Below are positions 40,831 to 49,285 of a stretch of 64,000 bases of DNA, piece after piece; the first letter of the stretch is position 1, and every line of letters begins with the position of its first letter. The DNA lies in assembly GCF_014268495.2 (NCBI RefSeq), contig NZ_CP077087.1:3165501-3229500 (forward strand), given 5' to 3'. The stretch comes from Pseudomonas monsensis (GTDB lineage Bacteria; Pseudomonadota; Gammaproteobacteria; Pseudomonadales; Pseudomonadaceae). A program made the position numbers and the translations under genes. A model generated the notes under the pieces. That model did not search any database. It was not told the DNA's origin and saw nothing but the letters and a program-made list of their open reading frames with translations.

Positions 40831-41187
40831 ATGAAGTGGGGTGTGGTGTGTCTGCCATTGGTTCTGGTGGTGAGTGGTTGTGCGAGCGTTTCTGAAATAA
40901 ACGAAACGCTGCCGACCATGAGCGTGATCTCTGGCAAGAAACCCCAGGAATATGCGCAGTGCCTGTCCGATAAACTGGCTGACAGCCGCGGCGCGCTGCA
41001 AACGCAACCGCACAAGGACGGGGTTCGGGTGATCGTTCCGGGCAAATTGTCCTCGGGTCCGGCCGCTGTGTTTGATATCGAAGACCGCTCCGGCGGCAGC
41101 AGTATCAAGCTGCATGAGCGTATGTCCAACGTTCCCATTCGCCCTCGGGATGTGCGCAACGCTGCCAATGCGTGCATTTCCGGCTGA
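40831..41187 (+). CDS. putative lipoprotein (118 aa)
   Basis: The N-terminus MKWGVVCLPLVLVVSGCASVS is a lipoprotein signal with lipobox VSGC. The mature part (YAQCLSDKLADSRGALQTQPHKDGVRVIVPGKLSSGPAAVFDIED) is a small alpha/beta domain with two Cys that could form a disulfide. Start ATG 40831 after GGAGG. It stands alone and is followed by a terminator hairpin. Likely an envelope protein of unknown role. Confidence 0.8.
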   Translation: MKWGVVCLPLVLVVSGCASVSEINETLPTMSVISGKKPQEYAQCLSDKLADSRGALQTQPHKDGVRVIVPGKLSSGPAAVFDIEDRSGGSSIKLHERMSNVPIRPRDVRNAANACISG

Positions 41188-41211
41188 TAGACTGTCTGTC
41201 ATCAGCATCGA

Positions 41212-41240
41212 TGCCGTCACAGTCATGCTGTGACGGCATT
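41212..41240 (+). terminator. Rho-independent terminator
   Basis: The stem GCCGTCACAG / CTGTGACGGC with loop TCATG is followed by ATTTTCATTT, 25 bp after the lipoprotein stop. Confidence 0.7.
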
Positions 41241-41258
41241 TTCATTTCTGGAGTCGCG

Positions 41259-41489
41259 ATGAAGCGAGAGCAAGTACGGGAGCGCCACGTAGAGGGCCTT
41301 ATCTCTGCCACCCATGTGATTCAGAACCCGGCGAATCCGGGGGAGTGGATCGTGTTTTTCAAGAAGAGCGCCGGGCGCAGTTACTTTCTGGTGGACGAGA
41401 ACGATGAGGTCGAGTCGTTCAGCCGACTCGACGACCTGATCGAAGTCGTGCGCGGACTCGGGATCAAGTTCGCTGAAATACACATGTAG
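41259..41489 (+). CDS. hypothetical protein (76 aa)
   Basis: The start is taken at ATG 41259 (MKREQVRERHVEGLISATHV) after TGGAG. The product has an alternating pattern (PANPGEWIVFFKKSAGRSYFLVDENDEVESFSRLDDLIEVVRGLG) suggesting a compact beta-alpha fold. It has no signal or membrane segment and no recognised family. Its 3' end faces the lipoprotein gene at 41493. Confidence 0.65.
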   Translation: MKREQVRERHVEGLISATHVIQNPANPGEWIVFFKKSAGRSYFLVDENDEVESFSRLDDLIEVVRGLGIKFAEIHM

Positions 41490-41492
41490 GGT

Positions 41493-41780
41493 TTATTTGC
41501 AGACCACCACCACGCTGCGGTTCTTGTAGTTGCCGACATCGACGCCGAGCGTCTTGTCGCTTTCCTTCGACGCTGGCGTGCCGTCGGTACCGACGATGCG
41601 GTAACCGGTCCCGGCGCAGGACGCGTCAGCCTTTTCGTAGCAGGTGGCCCAGGAGTTGGCTTCGCCGGAGCAATCGATACTCAGGCCCTGTTCGCCATTG
41701 TTCAGGTACGTGGTTTCAGAGGTGGCGCAGCCGCTTAATGCCAATACCGCAACGAGGGGCAGCCATTTGTTCATATTCAT
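41493..41780 (-). CDS. putative lipoprotein (95 aa)
   Basis: The N-terminus MNMNKWLPLVAVLALSGCATS carries a lipobox LSGC. The mature part has four Cys (IDCSGEANSWATCYEKADASCAGTGY...VVVCK), which suggests two disulfides in a small periplasmic domain. Leftward, single gene. Function unknown. Confidence 0.8.
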   Translation of the reverse strand: MNMNKWLPLVAVLALSGCATSETTYLNNGEQGLSIDCSGEANSWATCYEKADASCAGTGYRIVGTDGTPASKESDKTLGVDVGNYKNRSVVVVCK

Positions 41781-41871
41781 GAGTGTGATCTTCAGCGAGG
41801 GGGGACTAGACGCTCTGACAGCGCCGGCGTGAAAAGGTTATAGCGATTGGCCACTTGTTTGCGTTCGAACA

Positions 41872-41902
41872 GAAAAAAGCCCTGCGCAATGGCAGGGCTC
41901 GG
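41872..41902 (-). terminator. terminator of the 62-aa gene
   Basis: The stem AGCCCTGC / GCAGGGCT has an A-run on its left, giving a U-tract on the minus strand directly after the leftward gene at 41919-42107. Confidence 0.7.
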
Positions 41903-41918
41903 CATTCGCTGCGAGGGC

Positions 41919-42107
41919 TCAGCCCTCGCTCTTGCCGCGTCGCTTCGGCGCGGGCGGCGTGTAATCGAGTACCGACGCGACTTCGATCGCCATGGCTTCA
42001 GTAGGTAACGGCCCGGACACATCTTCGCCATTGGCGGCAGTGATGTGCCACTGGCCATCTTTGCCCTTGTCGACCGTGTACCCATTGATGATTTTTGCTG
42101 CGGCCAT
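41919..42107 (-). CDS. small hypothetical protein (62 aa)
   Basis: The ORF starts MAAAKIINGYTVDKGKDGQWHITAANGEDVSGPLPTE and ends with a basic tail (PPAPKRRGKSEG). The N-terminal two-thirds look like a beta-rich mini-domain. It is followed by a good terminator on its strand, which supports its reality. The gap 42108-42365 upstream, shared with galU, holds no other gene I can support. Confidence 0.6.
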   Translation of the reverse strand: MAAAKIINGYTVDKGKDGQWHITAANGEDVSGPLPTEAMAIEVASVLDYTPPAPKRRGKSEG

Positions 42108-42365
42108 CTATCTGTCTCGTTCGCTGGTTCAAAGCCGCCATGATACCGGCAAATGCTCGCATTGGGTGACGATGAGCGTATGGTGAAGCGGTTTATCGGT
42201 GACTTTGAGCTACGCTGATTTCGCGGTCCGAAGTTGCCGATGGAACTATCGGCGAGAATATTTCTCTATGTTGGCATCGGTTAGCCAGTGCGGGGCATTG
42301 TAAGGTGCACGCCGCCTGATTAGACTGCGCCGAAACTCGTACACACAGCCCTTTCAAGGACTTAT

Positions 42366-43205
42366 ATGATCAAGAAATGCTTGTTCCCAGCAGCCGGTTA
42401 CGGTACTCGCTTCCTGCCAGCGACTAAAGCCATGCCTAAAGAAATGCTGCCGGTGGTAAACAAGCCACTGATCCAGTACGGCGTTGAAGAAGCTCTGGAC
42501 GCTGGCCTGACGGAAATCTCCATTGTTACGGGTCGTGGCAAACGCGCTCTGGAAGACCACTTCGACATCAGCTACGAGTTGGAAAACCAGATCAAAGGCA
42601 CCGACAAAGAGAAATACCTGGTCGGCATCCGCAAACTGCTGGATGAGTGCTCGTTCTCCTACACCCGTCAGACCGAAATGAAAGGTCTGGGCCACGCGAT
42701 TCTGACCGGTCGCCCGCTGATCGGTGACGAACCGTTCGCTGTGGTGCTGGCGGACGACTTGTGTGTCAACCTCGAAGGCGACGGCGTGCTGACCCAGATG
42801 GTCAAGCTGTACAAGCAGTTCCGCTGCTCGATCATCGCCATTCAGGAAGTCGATCCGCAGGAAACCAGCAAGTACGGCGTGATCGCCGGCGAGATGATTC
42901 GCGACGACATCTACCGCGTTCACAGCATGGTCGAGAAGCCAAAGCCGGAAGACGCACCGTCGAACCTGGCAATCATCGGTCGTTACATCCTGACGCCGGA
43001 CATCTTTGACCTGATCGAGCAGACCGAGCCAGGCAAGGGTGGCGAAATCCAGATCACCGACGCCCTGATGAAGCAGGCGCAGAACGGTTGCGTGATGGCC
43101 TATAAGTTCAAAGGCAAGCGTTTCGACTGCGGTGGCGCTGAAGGCTACATCGAGGCGACCAACTTCTGCTTCGAGAACTTCTACAAGACTGGCAAGGCTT
43201 ACTGA
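42366..43205 (+). CDS. galU: UTP-glucose-1-phosphate uridylyltransferase GalU
   Basis: The 279-residue product begins MIKKCLFPAAGYGTRFLPATKAMPKEMLPVVNKPLIQYGVEEA, the nucleotidyltransferase signature with catalytic Lys. It continues with GLGHAILTGRPLIGDEPFAVVLADDLC (metal-binding Asp pair), VEKPKPEDAPSNLAIIGRYILTPDIF and GKRFDCGGAEGYIEAT. It makes UDP-glucose for lipopolysaccharide, exopolysaccharide and trehalose-type pathways. Start ATG 42366 after CAAGGAC. A terminator follows the stop. Confidence 0.97.
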   Translation: MIKKCLFPAAGYGTRFLPATKAMPKEMLPVVNKPLIQYGVEEALDAGLTEISIVTGRGKRALEDHFDISYELENQIKGTDKEKYLVGIRKLLDECSFSYTRQTEMKGLGHAILTGRPLIGDEPFAVVLADDLCVNLEGDGVLTQMVKLYKQFRCSIIAIQEVDPQETSKYGVIAGEMIRDDIYRVHSMVEKPKPEDAPSNLAIIGRYILTPDIFDLIEQTEPGKGGEIQITDALMKQAQNGCVMAYKFKGKRFDCGGAEGYIEATNFCFENFYKTGKAY

Positions 43206-43227
43206 GTACGCCTGCTTCGTTTGTAAG

Positions 43228-43256
43228 AAAAAAGCCACCTTCGAGTGGCTTTTTTC
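43228..43256. terminator. terminator after galU
   Basis: The stem AAAAAGCCAC / GTGGCTTTTT with loop CTTCGA is symmetrical with A- and T-runs and can act in both directions. Confidence 0.8.
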
Positions 43257-43336
43257 ATTTTCCGCCCCCATTTACTTGCCAGGACTTGCCCAGCGGGTGG
43301 CTGCGGGTATGCTGATCGCCTGCCGAGGAGATAGAA

Positions 43337-44695
43337 ATGGCCTACGATTTTGACCTTTATGTGATTGGTGCCGGTTCCGGTGGTGTGCGGGCTGCCCGTT
43401 TTGCTGCCGGTTTCGGTGCAAAAGTGGCGGTGGCCGAGAGCCGTTATCTGGGCGGCACCTGCGTCAACGTCGGCTGCGTGCCGAAAAAACTCTTGGTGTA
43501 CGGCGCGCATTTCGCCGAAGACTTCGAGCAGTCGTCCGGGTTCGGCTGGAGCCTGGGCGAAGCGAATTTCGATTGGGCGACGCTGATTGCCAACAAGGAT
43601 CGCGAGATCAACCGCCTCAACAGCATTTACCGCAATCTGCTGGTGAACAGTGGCGTGACCCTGCATGAAGCGCACGCGAAGATCGTCGGCCCGCATGAGG
43701 TCGAGGTCAACGGTGAGCGCTTCACCGCGAAAAACATTTTGATCGCCACCGGCGGCTGGCCGCAGATTCCACAGATTCCGGGGCATGAGCACGCCATCAG
43801 CTCCAACCAGGCATTCTTCCTCAAGGAGCTTCCGAAACGCGTGCTGGTGGTCGGTGGCGGTTACATCGCGGTCGAGTTTGCCGGGATCTTCCACGGACTT
43901 GGGGCGAACACCACCTTGCTGTATCGCGGTGATCTGTTCCTGCGCGGCTTCGACGGTTCAGTGCGCAAGCATCTGCAGGAGGAGCTGACCAAGCGCGGCA
44001 TGGATCTGCAGTTCAATGCCGACATCGCACGCATTGACAAGCAGGCCGATGGCAGCTTGAAAGCCACCCTCAAGGATGGTCGAGTGCTGGAGGCGGACTG
44101 CGTGTTCTACGCCACTGGCCGGCGTCCGATGCTGGATAACCTGGGCCTTGAAAACACCGATGTGCAGCTCAACGACAAAGGCTTCATTGAGGTCGACGAG
44201 CAATACCAGACCAGCGAGCCGTCAATCCTGGCGCTGGGCGATGTGATCGGTCGTGTACAGTTGACCCCGGTGGCATTGGCTGAGGGCATGGCGGTGGCGC
44301 GACGTCTGTTCAAGCCTGAGCAATACCGTCCGGTCGATTACAAGATGATCCCGACGGCCGTGTTCAGCCTGCCGAACATCGGCACAGTCGGCTTGACCGA
44401 AGAAGAGGCGCGCGAGGCGGGTCACGACGTGGTCATTTACGAAAGCCGTTTCCGTCCGATGAAGCTGACGCTGACCGAGTGTCAGGAGAAGACGCTGATG
44501 AAGCTGGTGGTCGACGGCAAAACCGATAAAGTCCTCGGTTGCCATATGGTCGGCCCTGACGCCGGAGAGATCGTGCAGGGGCTGGCGATTGCATTGAAGG
44601 CTGGTGCCACCAAGCGCGACTTCGACGACACGATCGGGGTTCACCCGACGGCCGCCGAAGAGTTCGTCACAATGCGTACGCCGGTCGGCGCTTAA
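43337..44695 (+). CDS. gor: glutathione-disulfide reductase
   Basis: The 452-residue flavoprotein begins MAYDFDLYVIGAGSGGVRAARFAAGFGAKV (FAD site). It has the redox disulfide GGTCVNVGCVPKK (C42, C47), the NADPH motif VLVVGGGYIAVEFAGIFHGLG, and ILALGDVIGRVQLTPVALAEG for FAD. The dimer-interface ending GVHPTAAEEFVTMRTP contains the active-site His. It keeps glutathione reduced with NADPH. It ends by overlapping the stop of the convergent kfrA-like gene by 4 bp. Confidence 0.96.
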   Translation: MAYDFDLYVIGAGSGGVRAARFAAGFGAKVAVAESRYLGGTCVNVGCVPKKLLVYGAHFAEDFEQSSGFGWSLGEANFDWATLIANKDREINRLNSIYRNLLVNSGVTLHEAHAKIVGPHEVEVNGERFTAKNILIATGGWPQIPQIPGHEHAISSNQAFFLKELPKRVLVVGGGYIAVEFAGIFHGLGANTTLLYRGDLFLRGFDGSVRKHLQEELTKRGMDLQFNADIARIDKQADGSLKATLKDGRVLEADCVFYATGRRPMLDNLGLENTDVQLNDKGFIEVDEQYQTSEPSILALGDVIGRVQLTPVALAEGMAVARRLFKPEQYRPVDYKMIPTAVFSLPNIGTVGLTEEEAREAGHDVVIYESRFRPMKLTLTECQEKTLMKLVVDGKTDKVLGCHMVGPDAGEIVQGLAIALKAGATKRDFDDTIGVHPTAAEEFVTMRTPVGA

Positions 44696-45708
44696 GCGTT
44701 TTTCGGTTTGGCCGGGTCTGGCGCTGCCGCAACGGTGGCTGCCAGACGTTGGCTTTCTTCCAGGCTTGCCTGCACTTTACTCAATTCCTTTTCCAGTGAC
44801 TGGTTGAGCAGTGCCTGCTCCTCGACGCTCTGTTTGAGTGTCTGGCTTTCCAGCGTCGCTACGCGCAAACGTTCCTGGAGGAGGGTGCGTTCGCTGTCGA
44901 CGCGGGTCGCTTGCTCAAGCAATTGATCCTGGCGCTGATTGCTCTGCTTGAGCTGATCCTGCAACAAATTCAATTCGCGTTGAGTGCCACGATTTTCCGT
45001 GAGCAGGCGTTCGTTGTCGCGATGCAGTTGAGTGATTTCATCCTGGCGGACCAGCGCACTTTGCTGTGCCTGACGTAGTTCGGCCTGAATCTGCTGCACT
45101 TGCGCTTCGTGGCGACTTTGTTCCTGCTCGCGCTGCTCTTTGGTGGCGTTGCGGTAGTGCTCCAGTGCGTCACGGGCGTGGAGGTGCTTTTCTTCCAGCG
45201 AGCGGATCTGCTCGTCCTTGTCCTGCAGGCGCAATTCGAAATCGGCCAGTGCCTGATTCAGACCGGCATTACGGGTTTGTTCGGTTTGCAACATGGAGCG
45301 GGTGTTGCTCAGTGCTTCGGACTCACGCTCCAGCGCGGCGCCTTGAATGTCGTGCTCGTGCTCGAGCTTTTCCAGGGCCTGGCGGGTTTGCTTCAGTTCC
45401 GACTCCAGGGCTTCGCGTTGCGCTTCGAACTGCTCGCGTGCCTGCTCGATCGGCTCTTGCGCCTGTTCTTTCAGGCGTTGAGCGAGGCGCGAGACCAGTG
45501 CAGTCAGCTCGTCATCAATCGGTTCGGCCGAGGCTTCGATTGGCTGGGCGCCGTCATCCAGCTCTTTCAAGTAGCGATGGATCGTGGTTTTCGAGCCGGT
45601 ATTACCCATTTCGATGCGTACTGCATCAATGCTCGGGTGTTCGCCGCGGGCCAGAATCGCGGTGCGCGCAATCTGAACCAGCGCTTTGGTAATGCCGCCA
45701 CGGGCCAT
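44692..45708 (-). CDS. KfrA-like DNA-binding coiled-coil protein
   Basis: The 338-residue product has an N-terminal KfrA-type DNA-binding domain (~1-60: MARGGITKALVQIARTAILARGEHPSIDAVRIEMGNTGSKTTIHRYLKEL in outline). An unbroken coiled coil follows from ~75 to ~315, rich in Gln, Glu, Arg and Leu, with an Ala/Pro tail. KfrA proteins are best known from plasmids, where they bind operators and form filaments. This one is chromosomal and divergent from a tyrosine recombinase, with inverted repeats between them. I infer that it represses or partners that recombinase. Confidence 0.85.
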   Translation of the reverse strand: MARGGITKALVQIARTAILARGEHPSIDAVRIEMGNTGSKTTIHRYLKELDDGAQPIEASAEPIDDELTALVSRLAQRLKEQAQEPIEQAREQFEAQREALESELKQTRQALEKLEHEHDIQGAALERESEALSNTRSMLQTEQTRNAGLNQALADFELRLQDKDEQIRSLEEKHLHARDALEHYRNATKEQREQEQSRHEAQVQQIQAELRQAQQSALVRQDEITQLHRDNERLLTENRGTQRELNLLQDQLKQSNQRQDQLLEQATRVDSERTLLQERLRVATLESQTLKQSVEEQALLNQSLEKELSKVQASLEESQRLAATVAAAPDPAKPKNA

Positions 45709-45726
45709 GAGAACTCCTACGGTTAC

Positions 45727-45762
45727 GTACTGTGGTACATGCCACTAAAGTACGCAGTGTAC
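45727..45762. promoter_or_regulatory. GTAC inverted-repeat cluster, candidate KfrA-like operator
   Basis: Four GTAC motifs lie within 36 bp (45727, 45735, 45750, 45759). The last two flank GCAGT as GTAC-GCAGT-GTAC, and a GTGG-TACATG-CCAC inverted repeat overlaps at 45732-45745. The cluster starts 19 bp upstream of the kfrA-like ATG, where self-repression sites of KfrA proteins are usually found. Confidence 0.5.
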
Positions 45763-45885
45763 CATTCAAAAAATAAAGTTAAACCTTTGATATTAAAGAC
45801 ACGGGATATACTGGTATTACCCAGTGTCAGGTGATTAAATTCGCTTTTTGATCATTGAATCAGTACGCCTGCGAGAAAACTGCCC

Positions 45886-46824
45886 ATGAGCGATATGGAT
45901 CGCTATCTGCAAGCCGCTACCCGCGACAACACCCGACGCAGCTATCGCGCGGCCATCGAGCATTTCGAAGTGACGTGGGGAGGTTTCCTGCCGGCCACGG
46001 CAGACAGCGTGGCGCGTTATCTCGTCGAACATGCAGGCGTGCTGTCGATCAACACGCTCAAGCTGCGTCTGTCGGCGCTGGCGCAGTGGCACAACAGTCA
46101 GGGGTTTGCCGATCCGACCAAAGCGCCGGTGGTGCGCAAGGTGTTCAAGGGTATTCGGGCATTGCATCCGGCGCAGGAAAAGCAAGCCGAACCCTTGCAA
46201 TTGCGCGATCTGGAGCGCGTCGTCGCCTGGCTGGAGCAAGAGGCGCTGACGGCGAAGCAGCAACAGGATCGCCCAGCGCTGCTCAAGGCCTACCGCGATC
46301 GGGCGCTGATTCTGCTCGGCTTCTGGCGCGGCTTTCGCAGTGATGAGCTATGCCGCTTGCAGATCGAGCATGTGCAGGCCAACGCCGGCACTGGCATCAC
46401 CTTGTATCTGCCGCGCAGCAAGGGTGATCGGGAAAACCTTGGACAGACGTATCAAGCGCCGGCACTGCTGAAACTGTGTCCGGTTCAGGCCTATATCGAC
46501 TGGCTGACCGAAGCCGCTCTGGTACGTGGCCCGGTTTTCCGCAGCATTGACCGCTGGGGCAACCTGAGCGAGGAGGGCGTGCACGCCAACAGCATCATTC
46601 CACTGCTGCGTCAGGCGCTGGAGCGTGCCGGTATTGCGGCAGAAAACTACACCAGCCATTCGCTGCGTCGAGGCTTTGCCACGTGGGCCCATCAAAGCGG
46701 CTGGGACTTGAAGTCGCTGATGAGTTACGTCGGCTGGAAGGATATGAAGTCCGCGATGCGCTATGTTGAAGCAAGCCCATTCCAGGGGATGGCTCGGATT
46801 ACGGAAAAGCCGGCTTCGTCGTAG
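45886..46824 (+). CDS. chromosomal tyrosine recombinase / integrase
   Basis: The 312-residue product has a SAM-like core-binding domain (~1-95, YLQAATRDNTRRSYRAAIEHFEVTW, INTLKLRLSALAQWHNSQG). The catalytic domain has Arg151 (GFWRGFRSDELCRL), a Lys-containing beta-turn (~179, RSKGDRE), HSLRR with His258 and Arg261, Trp284 at the position often occupied by His (VGWKDMKSAM), and Tyr293. All key residues are present, so it should be active. There is no att repeat or phage gene nearby. It is paired divergently with the kfrA-like gene between gor and ahpC. Start ATG 45886. Confidence 0.88.
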   Translation: MSDMDRYLQAATRDNTRRSYRAAIEHFEVTWGGFLPATADSVARYLVEHAGVLSINTLKLRLSALAQWHNSQGFADPTKAPVVRKVFKGIRALHPAQEKQAEPLQLRDLERVVAWLEQEALTAKQQQDRPALLKAYRDRALILLGFWRGFRSDELCRLQIEHVQANAGTGITLYLPRSKGDRENLGQTYQAPALLKLCPVQAYIDWLTEAALVRGPVFRSIDRWGNLSEEGVHANSIIPLLRQALERAGIAAENYTSHSLRRGFATWAHQSGWDLKSLMSYVGWKDMKSAMRYVEASPFQGMARITEKPASS

Positions 46825-46961
46825 ATATCGTTTTCTTCTATTAATACAGTCAGCTAATAGCGAAAACAAATCAGCAGCATCAGGTTTGCCAATGAGCCAT
46901 CCGTCGAGTGAGTGGGTAGGATTCACCCCATCAACTTCACAACCCTGACGGAGAGTCATCA

Positions 46962-47525
46962 ATGCCTATCATCAACAGCCAAGTAAAACCGTTCAAAGCT
47001 ACCGCGTTCAAAAACGGCGACTTCGTTCAAGTCTCGGACGCTGACCTGAAAGGCAAGTGGTCGGTCGTATTCTTCTACCCAGCCGACTTCACCTTCGTTT
47101 GCCCTACCGAGCTGGAAGACCTGGCTGACAACTACGCTGCCTTCCAGAAACTGGGCGTAGAGATCTACAGCGTTTCCACCGACACCCACTTTGCCCACGC
47201 TGCCTGGCACAACACTTCGCCAGCCATCGGCAAAATCGAATACACCATGATCGGCGACCCGACCCACGCCATCTCCCGCAACTTCGACGTGCTGATCGAA
47301 GAAGCTGGCCTGGCTGACCGTGGCACCTTCGTGATCAACCCTGAAGGCCAGATCAAAATCGTTGAACTGAACGATGGCGGCGTTGGTCGTGACGCTTCCG
47401 AGCTGCTGCGCAAGATCAAGGCTGCTCAATACGTTGCTGCTCACCCAGGCGAAGTTTGCCCAGCCAAGTGGAAAGAAGGCGAGGCCACTCTGGCTCCGTC
47501 CCTGGACCTGGTCGGCAAGATCTAA
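46962..47525 (+). CDS. ahpC: alkyl hydroperoxide reductase peroxiredoxin AhpC
   Basis: The 187-residue 2-Cys peroxiredoxin has the peroxidatic Cys47 in FYPADFTFVCPTELEDL, TDTHFAHAAWH, and the resolving Cys166 in GEVCPAKW. Start ATG 46962 after GGAGAG. It reduces organic hydroperoxides and H2O2 and is recycled by AhpF, whose gene follows after 132 bp. The gap between them has a terminator, so ahpC is probably made in excess. Confidence 0.97.
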   Translation: MPIINSQVKPFKATAFKNGDFVQVSDADLKGKWSVVFFYPADFTFVCPTELEDLADNYAAFQKLGVEIYSVSTDTHFAHAAWHNTSPAIGKIEYTMIGDPTHAISRNFDVLIEEAGLADRGTFVINPEGQIKIVELNDGGVGRDASELLRKIKAAQYVAAHPGEVCPAKWKEGEATLAPSLDLVGKI

Positions 47526-47586
47526 GTCTGTGAGACACGCAACACAGGGCGGAACTCCGCACCTACTTCAGTAAGCTGCACCGCCC

Positions 47587-47629
47587 AATAAAAAAGCCCG
47601 GGCGAGATTCGCTCGGGCTTTTTTTCGCC
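47587..47629. terminator. terminator/attenuator between ahpC and ahpF
   Basis: The stem AAAAAGCCCGGGCGA / TCGCTCGGGCTTTTT is followed by TT, midway between ahpC and ahpF, where partial termination would set the expression ratio. Confidence 0.75.
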
Positions 47630-47657
47630 TCGAATAAAGACACAGGAGATCGCCCGT

Positions 47658-49220
47658 ATGTTGGACGCCAATCTTAAAGCCCAGTTGAAATCGTACCTGG
47701 AACGGGTCACCCAGCCGATCGAGATCGTTGCTTCCCTCGACGACGGTGCGAAATCCCGGGAAATGCATGACCTGCTCAAAGACGTTGTCAGTCTGTCGAG
47801 CCAGATTACCCTGATCGACAACGGTGATGATGCCCGCAAGCCATCGTTCTCGATCAACCGTCCGGGCGCCGACATCAGTCTGCGTTTCGCCGGTATCCCG
47901 ATGGGCCACGAATTTACTTCCCTGGTGCTGGCCCTGCTGCAAGTCGGTGGTCACCCATCGAAAGCCAGCGTTGAAGTGATTGAGCAGATCCGCTCGCTCA
48001 AAGGCGAGTTCAGCTTCGAGACCTATTTCTCGCTGTCCTGCCAGAACTGCCCGGACGTGGTCCAGGCACTGAACCTGATGGCCGTGCTCAACCCGAACAT
48101 CCGCCACGTTGCCATCGACGGCGCGTTGTTCCAGAACGAAGTCAATGATCGCAAGATCATGGCGGTGCCGAGCATCTACCTCAATGGTGAGAACTTCGGT
48201 CAGGGCCGCATGGGCCTGGAAGAAATTCTCGCCAAGCTCGACACCGGCGCCATCGAGCGTCAGGCCGAGAAAATCAGCGCCAAAGAAGCCTTTGACGTGC
48301 TGGTGGTCGGCGGTGGCCCGGCCGGTGCTTCGGCGGCGATCTACGCTGCGCGTAAAGGCATCCGCACCGGTGTCGCAGCCGAGCGCTTTGGCGGCCAGGT
48401 GCTGGACACGATGGCCATCGAGAACTTCATTTCCGTACAGGAAACCGAAGGCCCGAAACTGGCGACTGCGCTGGAAGAACACGTCAAGCAATACGACGTC
48501 GACATCATGAACCTGCAACGCGCCGACAAGCTGATTCCCGGCAAGAACGGCGAGCTGCATGAAGTTCACTTCGCCAGTGGCGCGACCCTCAAAGCCAAGA
48601 GTGTGATTCTGGCGACCGGTGCACGCTGGCGCGAAATGAACGTGCCGGGTGAGCAGGAATACCGCAACAAAGGCGTGGCGTACTGCCCGCACTGCGATGG
48701 CCCGCTGTTCAAAGGCAAGCGTGTTGCGGTGATTGGTGGCGGTAACTCCGGCGTCGAAGCGGCGATCGACCTGGCCGGTATCGTGGCCCACGTCACCTTG
48801 CTGGAGTTTGATGTAAAACTGCGGGCCGACGCTGTGCTGCAACGCAAGCTGCACAGTCTGCCGAACGTCACCGTGATCACCAGCGCACAAACCACTGAAG
48901 TCACCGGTAATGGCGAGAAGGTCAACGGTCTGCGTTACAAGGATCGCAACAGCGATGAACTGCGTACCGTCGAGCTGGAAGGGATCTTTGTCCAGATCGG
49001 TCTGTTGCCCAATACTGACTGGCTCAAAGGCACCATCGAGCTGTCGCCACGTGGCGAGATCATTGTCGACAACCGTGGTGAGACGTCGATCCCGGGCATC
49101 TTCGCTGCCGGCGACGTAACGACTGTGCCGTACAAGCAGATCGTGATTGCGGTGGGCGAGGGCGCGAAGGCTTCGTTGAGTGCTTTCGATCACTTGATCC
49201 GCACTTCGGCTCCGGCGTAA
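47658..49220 (+). CDS. ahpF: alkyl hydroperoxide reductase flavoprotein AhpF
   Basis: The 520-residue product has the N-terminal tandem thioredoxin-like domain (~1-195) with its redox pair CQNC (~129/132). The thioredoxin-reductase-like part follows (FDVLVVGGGPAGASAAIYAARKGIRTGV for FAD, CPHCDGPLFKGKRVAVIGGGNSGVEAAIDLAG with the second redox pair ~345/348 and NAD(P)H site, and GIFAAGDVTTVPYKQIVIAVGEGAKASLSAFDHLI). It transfers electrons from NADH to AhpC. Start ATG 47658 after AGGAG; a terminator follows. Confidence 0.97.
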   Translation: MLDANLKAQLKSYLERVTQPIEIVASLDDGAKSREMHDLLKDVVSLSSQITLIDNGDDARKPSFSINRPGADISLRFAGIPMGHEFTSLVLALLQVGGHPSKASVEVIEQIRSLKGEFSFETYFSLSCQNCPDVVQALNLMAVLNPNIRHVAIDGALFQNEVNDRKIMAVPSIYLNGENFGQGRMGLEEILAKLDTGAIERQAEKISAKEAFDVLVVGGGPAGASAAIYAARKGIRTGVAAERFGGQVLDTMAIENFISVQETEGPKLATALEEHVKQYDVDIMNLQRADKLIPGKNGELHEVHFASGATLKAKSVILATGARWREMNVPGEQEYRNKGVAYCPHCDGPLFKGKRVAVIGGGNSGVEAAIDLAGIVAHVTLLEFDVKLRADAVLQRKLHSLPNVTVITSAQTTEVTGNGEKVNGLRYKDRNSDELRTVELEGIFVQIGLLPNTDWLKGTIELSPRGEIIVDNRGETSIPGIFAAGDVTTVPYKQIVIAVGEGAKASLSAFDHLIRTSAPA

Positions 49221-49237
49221 CTGCCAGGCCATAAATG

Positions 49238-49270
49238 AAAAAACCCGTGAGAGATCACGGGTTTTTTATT
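49238..49270. terminator. terminator after ahpF
   Basis: The stem AAAAAACCCGTGA / TCACGGGTTTTTT around GAGA lies just past the ahpF stop. The repeat array begins 16 bp later. Confidence 0.8.
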
Positions 49271-49285
49271 GGGCGTGAAATCTTG

